Notes: generated by a model from the sequence alone, not told the origin. A stretch of DNA of 64,000 nucleotides from CAYUZU01 sp964448675 (GCA_964448675.1 CAYUZU010000003.1:233632-297631); one strand, 5' to 3'. Shown: positions 26,505-36,892, numbered from the stretch's first letter. Numbers and translations: made by a program.

Positions 26505-26750
26505 CGCAATCTCTCATCGGGCCGGTGGTATCTTTGCCCACCCTCGCGACCGACGCGCGGTCCCGGGTGACAACGCTGGCACCGGACCCCTCCGATGCGC
26601 GTGGGGACTCAGTAAGCCTGATCCCGGCCAACCGGCCGCGGACAGGGCACTAACAAGATTGGCTCCGATCCGCACCCCTGGCGGCTGGTCGCGTTGGGCG
26701 ACCCGGCCAGTGAGAAGTGCCTGATCAGTTTCCGCAGAGGCGGTACAGTG

Positions 26751-28838
26751 ATGGAAGTTATTCGCAAGATTCGCAACATCGGCATCTCCGCCCATATCGA
26801 CTCGGGCAAGACCACGCTTTCCGAGCGCATCCTCTTCTACAGCGGCCGCATCCACCGCATGGGCGACGTCCGCGATGGCGACCGCGGCGCCGTCATGGAC
26901 CACATGGACCTCGAGCGCGAACGCGGCATCACCATCACTTCCGCCGCCACCAACGTCGCCTGGCTCGACCACCAGGTCAACGTCATCGACACCCCGGGCC
27001 ACGTCGACTTCACCGTCGAGGTCGAACGGTCGTTGCGCGTGCTCGACGGCGCGATTCTCGTGCTGTGTGGCGTCGGCGGGGTCCAGTCGCAGTCGCTCAC
27101 CGTTGATCGGCAGATGAAGCGCTACGGCGTCCCGCGCATCGCCTTCATCAACAAGCTCGACCGCGTCGGGGCCGACCCCATGCGCGTCGTTAACGAAATC
27201 GAGGAGAAGCTCGGCCTCGAAGCCGTTCCGCTCCAGCTCCCCATCGGCCTCGAGCAGGAGCATCGCGGCATCGTCGACCTCGTCACCATGGAAGCCGTGT
27301 ACTTCGATGGCGACCGCGGCGAGAAAGTGCGGCGCGAGGCCATTCCCGCCGACATGCAGGAGCAGGCCGACCGCGCCCGCCACGGCTTGCTCGACACGCT
27401 TTCGCTGTACGACGACGAGTTGATGGAGATGCTGCTCGAGGACCAGCAGCCGGCGACCGACAAGCTCCACGAGATCATCCGCCGCCTCACCGTCAGTCGG
27501 GACATCGTGCCGGTGATGATGGGCTCGGCGTTCCGCAACAAGGGCGTGCAGCCGCTGCTCGATGCGATTGTGCGTTATCTGCCATCCCCGCTGGACATCG
27601 TCTACTACGCCGAGGACAACGACAACGACGGTGCCGAGGTGGCGATCACCGCGGACCCGGACGCGCCCGGCGTCGCGATGGCGTTCAAGCTCGTCGAGGA
27701 GTCCTTCGGCCAGCTCACCTACGCCCGCGTTTACCAGGGCCGTGTGCGCAAGGGGCAGACCCTGCGCAATACGCGTTCGCGCAAGAACATCCGTGTCGGC
27801 CGCATGGTGCGCATGCACGCCAACGACCGCGAGGACGTGGAAGAGGCCGGCCCCGGCGACATTGTCGCTTTCATTGGCGTCGACTGCGCTTCGGGTGATA
27901 CCTTCTGCGACGATCGCATCAACTACGCGCTCGAGAATATCGAGACGCCCGAGCCCGTGATTTCGCTGGCGATCAAGACGGCCAAAGGCGGCGACCGCGA
28001 CAGGCTTGCGAAGGCGCTGCAGCGCTTCGTTCGCGAAGACCCGACCTTCCACGTCCGAACCGACCACGAGACCAACGAGACCATCATCGCCGGCGTTGGC
28101 GAGCTCCAGCTCGAGGTGTACGTCGAGCGCATCCGCCGCGAGTACAAGGTCGCCGTCGAGATCAGCCCGCCGCGCGTGAACTACCGCGAGGCACCAACCA
28201 AGGAAGCTTCGTTCAACTACAAGCACCGCAAGCAGACCGGCGGCTCGGGCCAGTACGGCCACGTCGTTGGCCGCATGCTGCCGCTGCCCGAGGAGGCCGA
28301 GGACGTCTACTCGTTCGAGAACAAGATCACCGGCGGGCGCATTCCGCAGGAGTACATCCCCTCGTGCGACAAGGGCTTCCAGGATGCCCGCATGAACGGG
28401 CCGCTGGCGGGCTACGAGGTCGTCCGTGTGGGCATCGTGCTCGAGGACGGCTCGTCGCACTCGGTCGATTCGTCCGACGTCGCCTTCCAGATCGCGGCCC
28501 GCGAGGCCTTCAAGGAGGCCTACCTCAAGACCCGGCCCGCGATTCTCGAACCCATCATGAATGTCGAGGTCGAAGTGCCGACCGAGCAGCAGGGCGGCGT
28601 CGTCGGGGACCTTACGTCGCGTCGCGGCATCATCCAGGGCACCGCGGTGCGCAGTGACGTGACCATCATCACCGCCGAGGTGCCGCTGGCGGCGATGTTC
28701 GGCTACGCCACGGATTTGCGCTCGATGACGCAGGGCCGCGGGACCTTCTCGATGCACTTCGCGTGTTACCGCATCGCACCGCGCGACGTGCAGGAAGACG
28801 TCATCGCCAAGGCCAAAGCCGCTGCCAAGCAGTCGTAG
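26751..28838 (+). CDS. fusA: Elongation factor G, spdEFG1/mtEFG1 type
   Basis: 695 residues from ATG 26751 (MEVIRKIRNIGI). Seen: G1 ISAHIDSGKTTLSER, switch ERERGITITSAAT, DTPGHVDFT, NKLDRVGADP, domain IV GGSGQYGHVVGRM and C-terminal ADLRS-like YATDLRSMTQGRGTFSM. SAHIDSGKTTL in place of the canonical MAHIDAGKTTTTER marks the spd/mitochondrial EF-G1 group, which performs translocation while a second paralogue does ribosome recycling. It stands alone, outside a str operon. A GCGGGT/ACCCGC hairpin follows at 28853-28867. Confidence 0.93.
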   Translation: MEVIRKIRNIGISAHIDSGKTTLSERILFYSGRIHRMGDVRDGDRGAVMDHMDLERERGITITSAATNVAWLDHQVNVIDTPGHVDFTVEVERSLRVLDGAILVLCGVGGVQSQSLTVDRQMKRYGVPRIAFINKLDRVGADPMRVVNEIEEKLGLEAVPLQLPIGLEQEHRGIVDLVTMEAVYFDGDRGEKVRREAIPADMQEQADRARHGLLDTLSLYDDELMEMLLEDQQPATDKLHEIIRRLTVSRDIVPVMMGSAFRNKGVQPLLDAIVRYLPSPLDIVYYAEDNDNDGAEVAITADPDAPGVAMAFKLVEESFGQLTYARVYQGRVRKGQTLRNTRSRKNIRVGRMVRMHANDREDVEEAGPGDIVAFIGVDCASGDTFCDDRINYALENIETPEPVISLAIKTAKGGDRDRLAKALQRFVREDPTFHVRTDHETNETIIAGVGELQLEVYVERIRREYKVAVEISPPRVNYREAPTKEASFNYKHRKQTGGSGQYGHVVGRMLPLPEEAEDVYSFENKITGGRIPQEYIPSCDKGFQDARMNGPLAGYEVVRVGIVLEDGSSHSVDSSDVAFQIAAREAFKEAYLKTRPAILEPIMNVEVEVPTEQQGGVVGDLTSRRGIIQGTAVRSDVTIITAEVPLAAMFGYATDLRSMTQGRGTFSMHFACYRIAPRDVQEDVIAKAKAAAKQS

Positions 28839-28877
28839 CGCAGTCGTGTAGCGCGGGTTCCACCCGCCGAAACCTGC

Positions 28878-29459
28878 CTACCCTTTTTCGCCGCGCTGCC
28901 GCTGGTTCCAATGGCGTCGGGCCATCACCGGGGCAAGGAGCAGAAGCCCCGCAGGTTCGGGGATGATCTCCACGATGCCGTGGTACGGGGCATACGCCGA
29001 GTAGCTGCCTACGTCGTCCATGTCATTCCAGCGCCGCGGCGGCTGGTTGTAATCCTGTTGCACACGCATCATGTGAACGTAATCCTCGTTCTGATAGTCA
29101 TCCGGCTGGTTGTTGCCCCACAGTCTGAAGCTGCTCGATTCACCGCTCACCCAGACGAACTCACCTTCCGACGCAGCGTCGTTCAAACCGATCCAGAGGC
29201 TGCGATCAATCCCATCGATGTCCCCGAAGGTGTTGAATACCCAGTCGTTTTCGGCACGGTTACGGATCGTCGCCAAGTGCCCGCCCATGCTCACAGCAAT
29301 GGCCTCCGCTTCCGTCCATGGCGACTGCTCCAGCAGGAAGTAAGTGTGGCCGTTAGCCGGATTGACGACCGGCCCGTGAATAACGCTTGCGTTGGCCGAA
29401 GCGCAAGCAAAGACCGAGAGCGCATAGATGCATAGTCTGGCTGAAGTACGGATCCCCAC
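28878..29459 (-). CDS. Exported C-type-lectin-like protein with PEP-CTERM-type tail
   Basis: 193 residues. Signal peptide ICIYALSVFACASANA-like at 10-25; then a C-type lectin fold: NGHTYFLLEQSPWTEAEAIAV, GGHLATIRNRAENDWV, SLWIGLNDAASEGEFVWVSGE, NNQPDDYQNEDYV and HGIVE. It ends IIPEPAGLLLLAPVMARRHW, a PEP motif, hydrophobic helix and basic end, the sorting signal processed by exosortase-like systems. Likely surface-exposed, binding glycan or protein. Convergent with EF-G; no promoter assigned. Confidence 0.85.
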   Translation of the reverse strand: MGIRTSARLCIYALSVFACASANASVIHGPVVNPANGHTYFLLEQSPWTEAEAIAVSMGGHLATIRNRAENDWVFNTFGDIDGIDRSLWIGLNDAASEGEFVWVSGESSSFRLWGNNQPDDYQNEDYVHMMRVQQDYNQPPRRWNDMDDVGSYSAYAPYHGIVEIIPEPAGLLLLAPVMARRHWNQRQRGEKG

Positions 29460-29726
29460 GGCTCATTCTCCTTCATCTGAAGAGGCGGTGTCCCGCCGCC
29501 ACGAAAGCGAATTGCGGCCGCACGCGCAGCACATCCCTTCAAGTCACCACCCTTTATCCTCGGCCGTGTGCCGCGCGCGTCGTTAGGGCTGCGGCGCGAA
29601 CTCCACCAGAATTGCGCACCGGGCGCCAAACACCTCGACAGGGCTGGCTCACGCGCGAGTGCGCGGGAAGACTCCGTTTCACGTGAAACGCCGATTCGAC
29701 GCGCCGCCAGCCGAGAGGAGTCTGCC

Positions 29727-30251
29727 ATGAACCAGCGACACATGGAGTTCTTCGGCCCCGATTTGGGTCGCGGGCCATTCGCCCCCTCGTATCTCGAGAC
29801 CGCCGCCGTCCAGATCGCCACCGCGCTCGCCCAGCTCCGCGCCCCCATCCGCCGCAGCGACGACGACATCCTCGACCACGGCGACTTCATCCGTCAGCTC
29901 GCCGACCGCATCGCACCGGACTACGCGGCGTTCGTCGACCTTGGCGTGAGCCCGAAGGTCGGCCAGACCATCCAGAGCACCTTTCGCGTCATCCTGCGCA
30001 CCAACTCGCTGCTCGAATGCTGGCTGGCGGATGACATCGGCGGCGGGGTCACCAGCGTCACCCCGACGAGCGTGACGTTCCATACCGGCGTCGTGCTGCG
30101 GACCATCACGCCGCTCAAGCACTACATCGTGCTGACGTCCGAGTCCGGCATCGTCGACGTGAACGTCGAGTACAACAGCGTGCACACCTGGCGCTGGGGG
30201 GTCACGCGCCATGGTCGCGTGTTCTACTCCGCGCAGCTGGATTTCGACTGA
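29727..30251 (+). CDS. Hypothetical protein
   Basis: 174 residues. The ATG follows GAGGAG by 6 nt (29715-29720), a good ribosome-binding site. No signal peptide or membrane segment. The N-terminal half is helical and acidic (RRSDDDILDHGDFIRQLADRIAPDYAAF), the C-terminal half is beta-rich with repeated Thr/Val (GGVTSVTPTSVTFHTGVVLRT). I do not recognise the family. It stands alone; the 267 bp upstream to the lectin gene are gene-free. Confidence 0.6.
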   Translation: MNQRHMEFFGPDLGRGPFAPSYLETAAVQIATALAQLRAPIRRSDDDILDHGDFIRQLADRIAPDYAAFVDLGVSPKVGQTIQSTFRVILRTNSLLECWLADDIGGGVTSVTPTSVTFHTGVVLRTITPLKHYIVLTSESGIVDVNVEYNSVHTWRWGVTRHGRVFYSAQLDFD

Positions 30252-30349
30252 GGATGGCGCCGTTCGGGCCGGCAAGCACGGCTCACAGCGTCGTGGCACA
30301 CGGGGGGCAACGCAGAGCAACGCCCCACCATCAGAGGGCCACGGCCGCC

Positions 30350-31780
30350 CTACTTGCGGCGGCGGCGGCGCTTCTTCTTGTCGTCGCGGCGGGGCTGGTA
30401 CTTGGTGGAACCCTTGCGGACCTTGGGCATCGGTCCGCCGGCCGCCCCCATCTGCCCGAGCTGCTGGAGCATGCGCATGCGGTTGGCCGCCCCACCGCCG
30501 GCCATCTGCTTCATCATGCCGCGCATCTGGGTGAACTGCTTGACCAGGCCGCTGACCTCCTGCGGCTCGACCCCGGCGCCGCGGGCGATGCGCCGGCGGC
30601 GCGAGGCCTCGATCAAATCGGGATTCTGGCGCTCCTTGGCGGTCATCGAGTGGACGATGCCGCGGACGCGATTGAGCTCCTCCTCGGGCATGTCGAGGTC
30701 CTTGAGCGCCCCACCGAGCCCGGGGATCATCTTCATGATCGACTTCATCGACCCCATCTTGCGCATCTGATCGAGCTGCGAGACGAAGTCGTTGAGGTCC
30801 ATCGTCCCCTTGGCCATCTTCTCCTGCGTCTTGGCGACCTGCTCCTGGTCAAACGCCTGTTGGGCTTTCTCCACCAGCGAGACGACGTCGCCCATGCCGA
30901 GAATGCGGCTGGCGATGCGGTCGGGGTGAAACTCCTCGATCGCGTCCAGCTTCTCGCCGACGCCGATGAACTTGATCGGCTTGCCCGTGACCGCCTTGAC
31001 CGACAACGCCGCCCCGCCACGCGTGTCCGAGTCGAACTTCGTGAGGATCGCTCCGTCGAGCTCGAGCCGCTCGTCGAAGGCCTTGGCCGTGTTGACGGCA
31101 TCCTGGCCGGTCATGGCGTCGATGACGAGGTAGATCTGGTGCGGGCTGGTCGCATTGGCGATCTGCGACACCTCCTGCATCATCTCCTCGTCGATCGCCA
31201 GGCGGCCGGCGGTGTCCAGGATCACCACGTCGCGATCGAGCTTGCGTGACTGGCGGATGGCGTTGCGGCAGACCTTGACCGGGCTCTGGTGGTCGCGCTC
31301 GGTGTACACGGGCACCTCGAGCTGCTTGCCGAGCACCTCGAGCTGGTCAATGGCCGCGGGACGCTTCAGGTCGGCGGCGACCATCAGGGGCTTCTTGCCC
31401 TTCTGCATGCAATAGCGCGAGAGCTTGGCGCAGGTGGTCGTCTTGCCGGAGCCCTGGAGACCAGCCATGAGAATGATGGTCGGCGGCTGCGAAACGAAGG
31501 GAATCCGCGTCTCGATGGGACCCATCAGGCTCACGAGCTCGTCGTGAACCACCTTGACCATCACCTGCTCCGGCCGCAGGGTGTTGATGACCTCCATGCC
31601 CAGGGCCTTGTCGCGGCAGTCATCCACGAACTTCCGGGCGACCTGGACATTGACATCGGCTTCCAACAAGGCCGTGCGTATTTCCCGCATGGCCTCGCGG
31701 ACGTTGTCCTCGCTGATGCGGCCGCGGCCGCGGAGGCTCTGGAAAACGCCGGAGAGTTTTTCGCTCAGTGCATCGAACAT
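30350..31780 (-). CDS. ffh: Signal recognition particle protein Ffh
   Basis: 476 residues from ATG 31780 (MFDALSEKLSGVFQSLRG); the open frame further upstream is antisense to nothing but lacks homology. Seen: N domain, G1 AGLQGSGKTTTCAKL, DTAGRLAIDEEMM, TKFDSDTRGGAAL, GVGEKLDAIEEFHP, and a Met-rich M domain (MGSMKSIMKMIPGLG, MRGMMKQMAGGG) that binds signal sequences and SRP RNA. The C-terminus is an exceptionally basic run (DDKKKRRRRRK). It targets nascent membrane proteins co-translationally. Confidence 0.96.
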   Translation of the reverse strand: MFDALSEKLSGVFQSLRGRGRISEDNVREAMREIRTALLEADVNVQVARKFVDDCRDKALGMEVINTLRPEQVMVKVVHDELVSLMGPIETRIPFVSQPPTIILMAGLQGSGKTTTCAKLSRYCMQKGKKPLMVAADLKRPAAIDQLEVLGKQLEVPVYTERDHQSPVKVCRNAIRQSRKLDRDVVILDTAGRLAIDEEMMQEVSQIANATSPHQIYLVIDAMTGQDAVNTAKAFDERLELDGAILTKFDSDTRGGAALSVKAVTGKPIKFIGVGEKLDAIEEFHPDRIASRILGMGDVVSLVEKAQQAFDQEQVAKTQEKMAKGTMDLNDFVSQLDQMRKMGSMKSIMKMIPGLGGALKDLDMPEEELNRVRGIVHSMTAKERQNPDLIEASRRRRIARGAGVEPQEVSGLVKQFTQMRGMMKQMAGGGAANRMRMLQQLGQMGAAGGPMPKVRKGSTKYQPRRDDKKKRRRRRK

Positions 31781-32159
31781 AAGTCCCGTAGTGTAGCACG
31801 GGGCCGGCACGGCGACAAAGGGGCGTCGGCCCGCCCGGGGCGTCGGGCAGAGGTCGCCTCGCCGGCGTTTCATTGGCGGAATTGGGTCGCCCGCCCCACC
31901 AAACTGTGGTAGACTATTGGTGTGTGTGGGGAGGATCAGCGCCGGGCGCACGCGTCCGGCGGAGTGCGGGTCGAGCGCGGGACACGCGTCGGCCGGTGCT
32001 CTTTCAGCGTTGCGACCAACGTAGCGGCGGCCGCTGGCCGGCGCCGATGCACACGACGGGGTAAGTACCTCCCGCCGAGATTCTGTCGATCTGTCGGCGC
32101 GTGAAACGGTTCGCGCCGGCGGCACCGCTTTGTTGCGTGTTTTGCCCCAGGATCGCCCT

Positions 32160-35100
32160 ATGTCGTCGTCGCCCTCAAGTGATACGCTTCCACCAGCCGC
32201 CGCAGACGTCGTGCTCATCCTCGATGTGGACGGGCAGATTCTGTACTACAACGCCCCGGCACGCTATGGCGTCGGGCCGCACGACGTCATCGGCCAGCGG
32301 CTGGACGCGCTGCTGCCGGCGGCGGCCGCGCAGCGAATCCTGGCGCAGAACGAGCAGGTCATCGCCCACGACGCGACGGCGTTCGTCCAGGACGAAATCG
32401 AGTGGCAGGGCCAGACGCTGCGGTTCAACGTGCGTGTCGATCCGCTGCACGACCGCACGGGGCGTATCAGCGGGGTGGTGCGCGTCGCGCAGGATGTAAC
32501 CGATTTGCAACAGGTCGAGCGGGCGTTGTACGACAGCGAGCAGCGCTACCGTGCGTTGTTCGAGGACGCGCCGATCGGTATTTACCGCACCACGCCGGAT
32601 GGGCGGATTGTGAATGCCAACCCGGCGCTGGTGCGCATGCTGGGCTATGCCTCGTTCAAAGAGCTGCGCAAGCGGAATCTCGAGCAGGAGGGCTTCGAGC
32701 CGAGCTACCCGCGCAGCGTGTTCCGCCACCGCATCGAGACGGCAGGGCAGGTCATCGGGCTCGAATCGGCCTGGACCCGGCGCGACGGGTCGACGATTTA
32801 CGTGCGGGAGAACGCCCGGGCCATCCGCGACGAGAGCGCACAGATCGTCTGCTACGAAGGCACGGTTGAGGACATCACCGAGCGCAAGCGTATCGAGCAT
32901 CAGGCAGACCGCGAGCGCCGCCTGTTCGCACGGGGGCCGGTGGTGGTGTTCCGCTGGGTGCCGCACGAAGACTGGCCGGTCGACTACGTTTCCAGCAACT
33001 GCACCACGCTGCTGGGCTACAACCCGGACGACTTCACGGCTGGCCGGGTGCGCTATGGCGACCTGATCCATCCCGATGACCACAAGCGACGCGTGGAGGA
33101 GAGTGCCGGCGGCCGGGACGAGCCGCATATCGAGCAGGACTACCGCATCGTGCGGCCGTTCGGCGACGTGCGCTGGCTGCACGACTACACGGTGCCGGTC
33201 CGCAACGTACATGGGCGGATCATCTTCTACGAGGGGTATGTCTTCGACGTCACGGCACGCAAGATTGTCGAGACCGAACTGCGGCAGAGCGAGGAGCGGC
33301 TGCGGCGGCTGATCGAGAGCGCCGAGGACATCATCGCGCTGCACGACGCGGAGGGGCGCTACCTCTACTTCAGCGGACCGAGCCGCTATGGCGTGGCGGC
33401 GGCCGACCTGCTCGGCAAGACGCCGGCGGACCTGTTCCCGGCGCCGCAGGCCGAAGCCATCATGGCGCAGATCGCGCGCGTCGCGGCGACCGGAGAGACG
33501 CTGAACGTCGAGAACACGGTGCAGTGGCAGGGCGAGACGCTGTGGTTTGCTGACGAGGCGTTTCCGATTCGCGATCAGCGGGGGCAGATCACGGGCGTCG
33601 GCAAGATCTGCCGCAACATCACCAAACAGAAGCACGCGGCGGAGCGACTGGCCGAAAGCGAGCAGCGGTTCCGGCTGCTGTTCGAGTGTGCGCCGGTCGG
33701 GTACCAGTCGCTGGACGAGCGCGGACACCTGCTGGCCGTCAATAAACGCTGGCTGGCCACGTTGGGCTATCAGCGCGAGGAGGTGATCGGCCGGTGGTTC
33801 GGCGATTTCCTGGCACCGGAATTCGTGGACGGGTTCCGCGAGCGCTTCGCCGAGTTCAGACAGACCGGTGAGGTGCACGGGGTGGAGTTCGACGTGCTCC
33901 ACAAGAGCGGGGCGCGCATCGCCGTGTCTTTCGAGGGGCAGATTGCGCGCGACGCCAGCGGGCATTTTGTCCAGACGCACTGCGTGATGCACAACCTGAC
34001 CGAGCGTCGGCGGGCCGAGCTTGAAGTGCAGCAGGCGCGCGCTTTTCTCGAAACCGTGCTCAACGGCGTGTCGGCCGAGATCGCCATCGTCGACCACCAT
34101 GGGTCCATCACCGCGGTCAATGACGCCTGGCGCCGCTTTGCCGAAAAGAACGGGTTTCGCGGGCGCGACCACGGGATCGGCAGCAACTACCTGGAGGTCT
34201 GCCAGGCCGCCCATGGCCCGTCGAGCGAAGGGGCGGCCGAGGCGGCGGCGGGGCTCGAGGCGGTCCTGGCAGGCCAGGTCGATACGCACTATCAGGAATA
34301 CCCGTGCCACAGCAACGGGCAGCAGCGCTGGTTTCAGCTACGGGTGCGGCGGGCGACGTTCGGCGGGCGCACCTGGGCCATCACGGCGCACGAGGACATC
34401 ACGGAGGTGAAGCAGGCGGAGAACGCCTGGCGGATCAGTGAGCAGCGGTATCGCACGGTGGCGGACTTCACGTTCGACTGGGAGACGTGGACGGCGCCGG
34501 ACGGCGGCTACCTCTTTACTTCGCCCTCCTGCGAGCGCCTGACGGGTTATCCGCCGCAGGCGTTTCTCGAGGACCCGCAGCTCGTCGAGAAGATCACGCA
34601 CCCGGACGACCGCGCCATGGTCGCGGAGCACCACCAGGCGGAGCTGGCGTCGCGTGAAGCGATGGAGGCCGACTTCCGCATCATCACTCGCGACGGCGCG
34701 GTGCGCTGGATCGCGCACGCGTGCGTGCCGGTATACGACGACCAGGGGGGCTACCTGGGGCGGCGCGGGAGCAATCGCGATACCACCCGCCGCCGGCGGA
34801 CCGAAGATGCGCTGCGCAGTCGCGACGCGATCCTGCTGGCGGTGAGTGGCATCGCCGAGCAGTTCCTGCACGCCGGCGGGTGGCAGGAGAACATGCACGA
34901 CGCCTGGGCGCGACTGGGTGAGGCCGCCCACGTGAGCCGCGTGTATGCATTCGAGAACGCGACGGGCGCCGACGGCCGGCTGATCACGCGTTGCCGTTCC
35001 GAATGGGACGCTCCGGGTGTGTCGTCGATCTGCGCCAGCGTCGAGAATGGCGCGTTCTGCTTCGAGGAGTTGGGGTTGCAGCGGTGGGTAGCGGAACTGG

Positions 35101-35570
35101 GTGCGGGCGAAGTGATCGCGGGCACAGTCGGCGACCTGCCGCCGGCCGAGCAGGCGTTGCTGCTGCGTCACGGGGTGCGATCGATCGCGCTGGTGCCGGT
35201 GCGGGTCGATGACGAGTGGTGGGGCTTCATCGGGCTCGATGACTGCGAGCGCGAGCGTACCTGGTCGCCGGCCGAAATCGGTGCACTGCAGGCGGCGGCG
35301 AGCACCCTCGCAGCGGCGATTCGCCGCAAGCGGGTCGCCAACGAGCGCGAGCGGCTGGTGGCCGAGTTGCAGGCGGCGATGGCGAAGGTGCGGACGCTGC
35401 ACGGCATGCTGCCGATCTGTGCGTCCTGCAAGCGCATCCGCGACGACCAGGGCTACTGGGAGCAGATCGAGGTGTACATCCGTGACCACGCCGACGTGGA
35501 GTTCAGCCACGGGTTGTGCCCGGACTGCATGAAGGCACTGTATCCCGAGTTTGACGACGAAGGGGCGTGA
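32160..35570 (+). CDS. Multi-PAS/GAF sensor protein with C-terminal CxxC-CxxC tail, no kinase domain
   Basis: 1136 residues from ATG 32160 with AGGA 7 nt upstream; an in-frame TTG at 32130 is less likely. About seven PAS domains follow each other (roughly 20-130, 140-255, 262-385, 392-510, 520-640, 645-770, 775-900), several with PAC ends, then a GAF domain (915-1060), a short coiled coil and the tail LPICASCKRIRDDQGYWEQ ... FSHGLCPDC, a four-Cys putative metal-binding module. There is no histidine kinase, GGDEF, EAL or DNA-binding output. The gene is monocistronic and divergent from ffh. Confidence 0.88.
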   Translation: MSSSPSSDTLPPAAADVVLILDVDGQILYYNAPARYGVGPHDVIGQRLDALLPAAAAQRILAQNEQVIAHDATAFVQDEIEWQGQTLRFNVRVDPLHDRTGRISGVVRVAQDVTDLQQVERALYDSEQRYRALFEDAPIGIYRTTPDGRIVNANPALVRMLGYASFKELRKRNLEQEGFEPSYPRSVFRHRIETAGQVIGLESAWTRRDGSTIYVRENARAIRDESAQIVCYEGTVEDITERKRIEHQADRERRLFARGPVVVFRWVPHEDWPVDYVSSNCTTLLGYNPDDFTAGRVRYGDLIHPDDHKRRVEESAGGRDEPHIEQDYRIVRPFGDVRWLHDYTVPVRNVHGRIIFYEGYVFDVTARKIVETELRQSEERLRRLIESAEDIIALHDAEGRYLYFSGPSRYGVAAADLLGKTPADLFPAPQAEAIMAQIARVAATGETLNVENTVQWQGETLWFADEAFPIRDQRGQITGVGKICRNITKQKHAAERLAESEQRFRLLFECAPVGYQSLDERGHLLAVNKRWLATLGYQREEVIGRWFGDFLAPEFVDGFRERFAEFRQTGEVHGVEFDVLHKSGARIAVSFEGQIARDASGHFVQTHCVMHNLTERRRAELEVQQARAFLETVLNGVSAEIAIVDHHGSITAVNDAWRRFAEKNGFRGRDHGIGSNYLEVCQAAHGPSSEGAAEAAAGLEAVLAGQVDTHYQEYPCHSNGQQRWFQLRVRRATFGGRTWAITAHEDITEVKQAENAWRISEQRYRTVADFTFDWETWTAPDGGYLFTSPSCERLTGYPPQAFLEDPQLVEKITHPDDRAMVAEHHQAELASREAMEADFRIITRDGAVRWIAHACVPVYDDQGGYLGRRGSNRDTTRRRRTEDALRSRDAILLAVSGIAEQFLHAGGWQENMHDAWARLGEAAHVSRVYAFENATGADGRLITRCRSEWDAPGVSSICASVENGAFCFEELGLQRWVAELGAGEVIAGTVGDLPPAEQALLLRHGVRSIALVPVRVDDEWWGFIGLDDCERERTWSPAEIGALQAAASTLAAAIRRKRVANERERLVAELQAAMAKVRTLHGMLPICASCKRIRDDQGYWEQIEVYIRDHADVEFSHGLCPDCMKALYPEFDDEGA

Positions 35571-35591
35571 GCCGCGCAGGCCGGCCGCGCG

Positions 35592-36653
35592 TCAGTCGCG
35601 CTGGCCCCCGAGCCAGCCGCGGCGGCGAAAGTACAGCAGCATGGCGCCGGCGACGACGGCCATGACCGCCAGCAGGAGCGGATAGGCCCAGCGCGCGTGC
35701 AATTCGGGCATGTGATCGAAATTCATGCCGTAGATTCCGGCCAGGAACGTGAGCGGGATGAAGATGCTGGCCATGACCGTCAGCACCTTCATGACCTCGT
35801 TCTGGCGGATGCCCACTGTGGAAAGATACGCATCCATCAGGCCCGCGGCGAGCTCGCGATAGGTCTCGACCACGTCGAGCAGCTGCGCGCAGTGGTCCTG
35901 GCTGTCGCGCAGATAGATGCGCACGGCTTCGCCGAATTGCGGCGCCTCCGAGCGGATCAGCGCGCCCAGCGCCTCGCGCTGCGGCCAGATGACACGGCGC
36001 AACGCCAGCAGCTCGCGCTTGATGTCGTGGATGCGCTCGACGAGCTCGGCATGCGGGTCTGCGATGACCTCGTCCTCGAGCACCTCGAGCCGGTCGGCGT
36101 AATGCTCCACCACGGGGAAGTAGCCATCGATCACCGCGTCGACCAGGGCGTAGGCCAGGTAGCCGGGCCCCATGCTGCGCATGATCGGGCCCCCCTGGCG
36201 GATGCGCGTGCGGACGGCGTCGAAGACGTCGCCCGTGCGTTCCTGGAACGTCACGACATAGTTGGTCCCCACGAACACGCTGACCTGCTCCTCGTGCAAC
36301 TGGCCGGATGTATCGGTCAGGATCATCCGCGTGACGCAGAAGGTGTTGTGCTCGTAGGGCTCGACCTTGGGCCGCTGGTGGACGTTGACCACGTCTTCGA
36401 GCGCAAGCGGGTGGATCGAGAAGACCCTGGCCAGCGACCGCAGCACGCCTTCGTCGCCCAGTCCATGGACGTCGACCCAGCAGATCGCGCCGTCCTCGAG
36501 CAGCCCCGCCACCGAGTCCGCCGCGACGCCGGCATGCTCTTCGAGGTGGCCCGTGCGGTACTTCATGACGTTGATGGTGGGCGGCGCTGCCTCGTCGTGG
36601 ATGACGAGCGTGCCCGGCTGGGCCCCCACCGCCGGTCGGCGTCGGCGTAGCAT
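35592..36653 (-). CDS. corA: CorA family magnesium/cobalt transporter
   Basis: 353 residues. AGGAG lies ahead of the ATG. Seen: a large cytosolic alpha/beta N-terminal funnel domain, a long helix (YRELAAGLMDAYLSTVGIRQNEVMKVLTV) and two C-terminal membrane helices, the first ending in the selectivity motif YGMNFDHMPEL. CorA forms pentamers that move Mg2+, Co2+ or Ni2+. Monocistronic and convergent with the PAS gene (21 bp between stops). Confidence 0.95.
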   Translation of the reverse strand: MLRRRRPAVGAQPGTLVIHDEAAPPTINVMKYRTGHLEEHAGVAADSVAGLLEDGAICWVDVHGLGDEGVLRSLARVFSIHPLALEDVVNVHQRPKVEPYEHNTFCVTRMILTDTSGQLHEEQVSVFVGTNYVVTFQERTGDVFDAVRTRIRQGGPIMRSMGPGYLAYALVDAVIDGYFPVVEHYADRLEVLEDEVIADPHAELVERIHDIKRELLALRRVIWPQREALGALIRSEAPQFGEAVRIYLRDSQDHCAQLLDVVETYRELAAGLMDAYLSTVGIRQNEVMKVLTVMASIFIPLTFLAGIYGMNFDHMPELHARWAYPLLLAVMAVVAGAMLLYFRRRGWLGGQRD

Positions 36654-36892
36654 CGTGTCGCTCCTGCTGGTGTGTCGTCGAGACGCCGGTCGGCCCGTGC
36701 CGGCGGGCGTGGGGAGCGGGCGGGCGGTTCGACCCGCGTGGCGCGCCTACGTATACCGCGGCGGGCGCGGGGCCTCAACCGGCGGGGCGCCGGTGTCGCC
36801 GGGGCGGCCGCGGTCGGGCCGCCCGCCGGGGGTTCGGCTGACGGAAATCCGTCCTAACCCCCACGTCCGCAAGAACTTCCCGAAAAAAGCTA

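Noticed and set aside
32160..35570. Sensor histidine kinase
   Set aside because: No H-box, N-box or G-box after the last PAS/GAF domain; the protein ends in the four-Cys tail.
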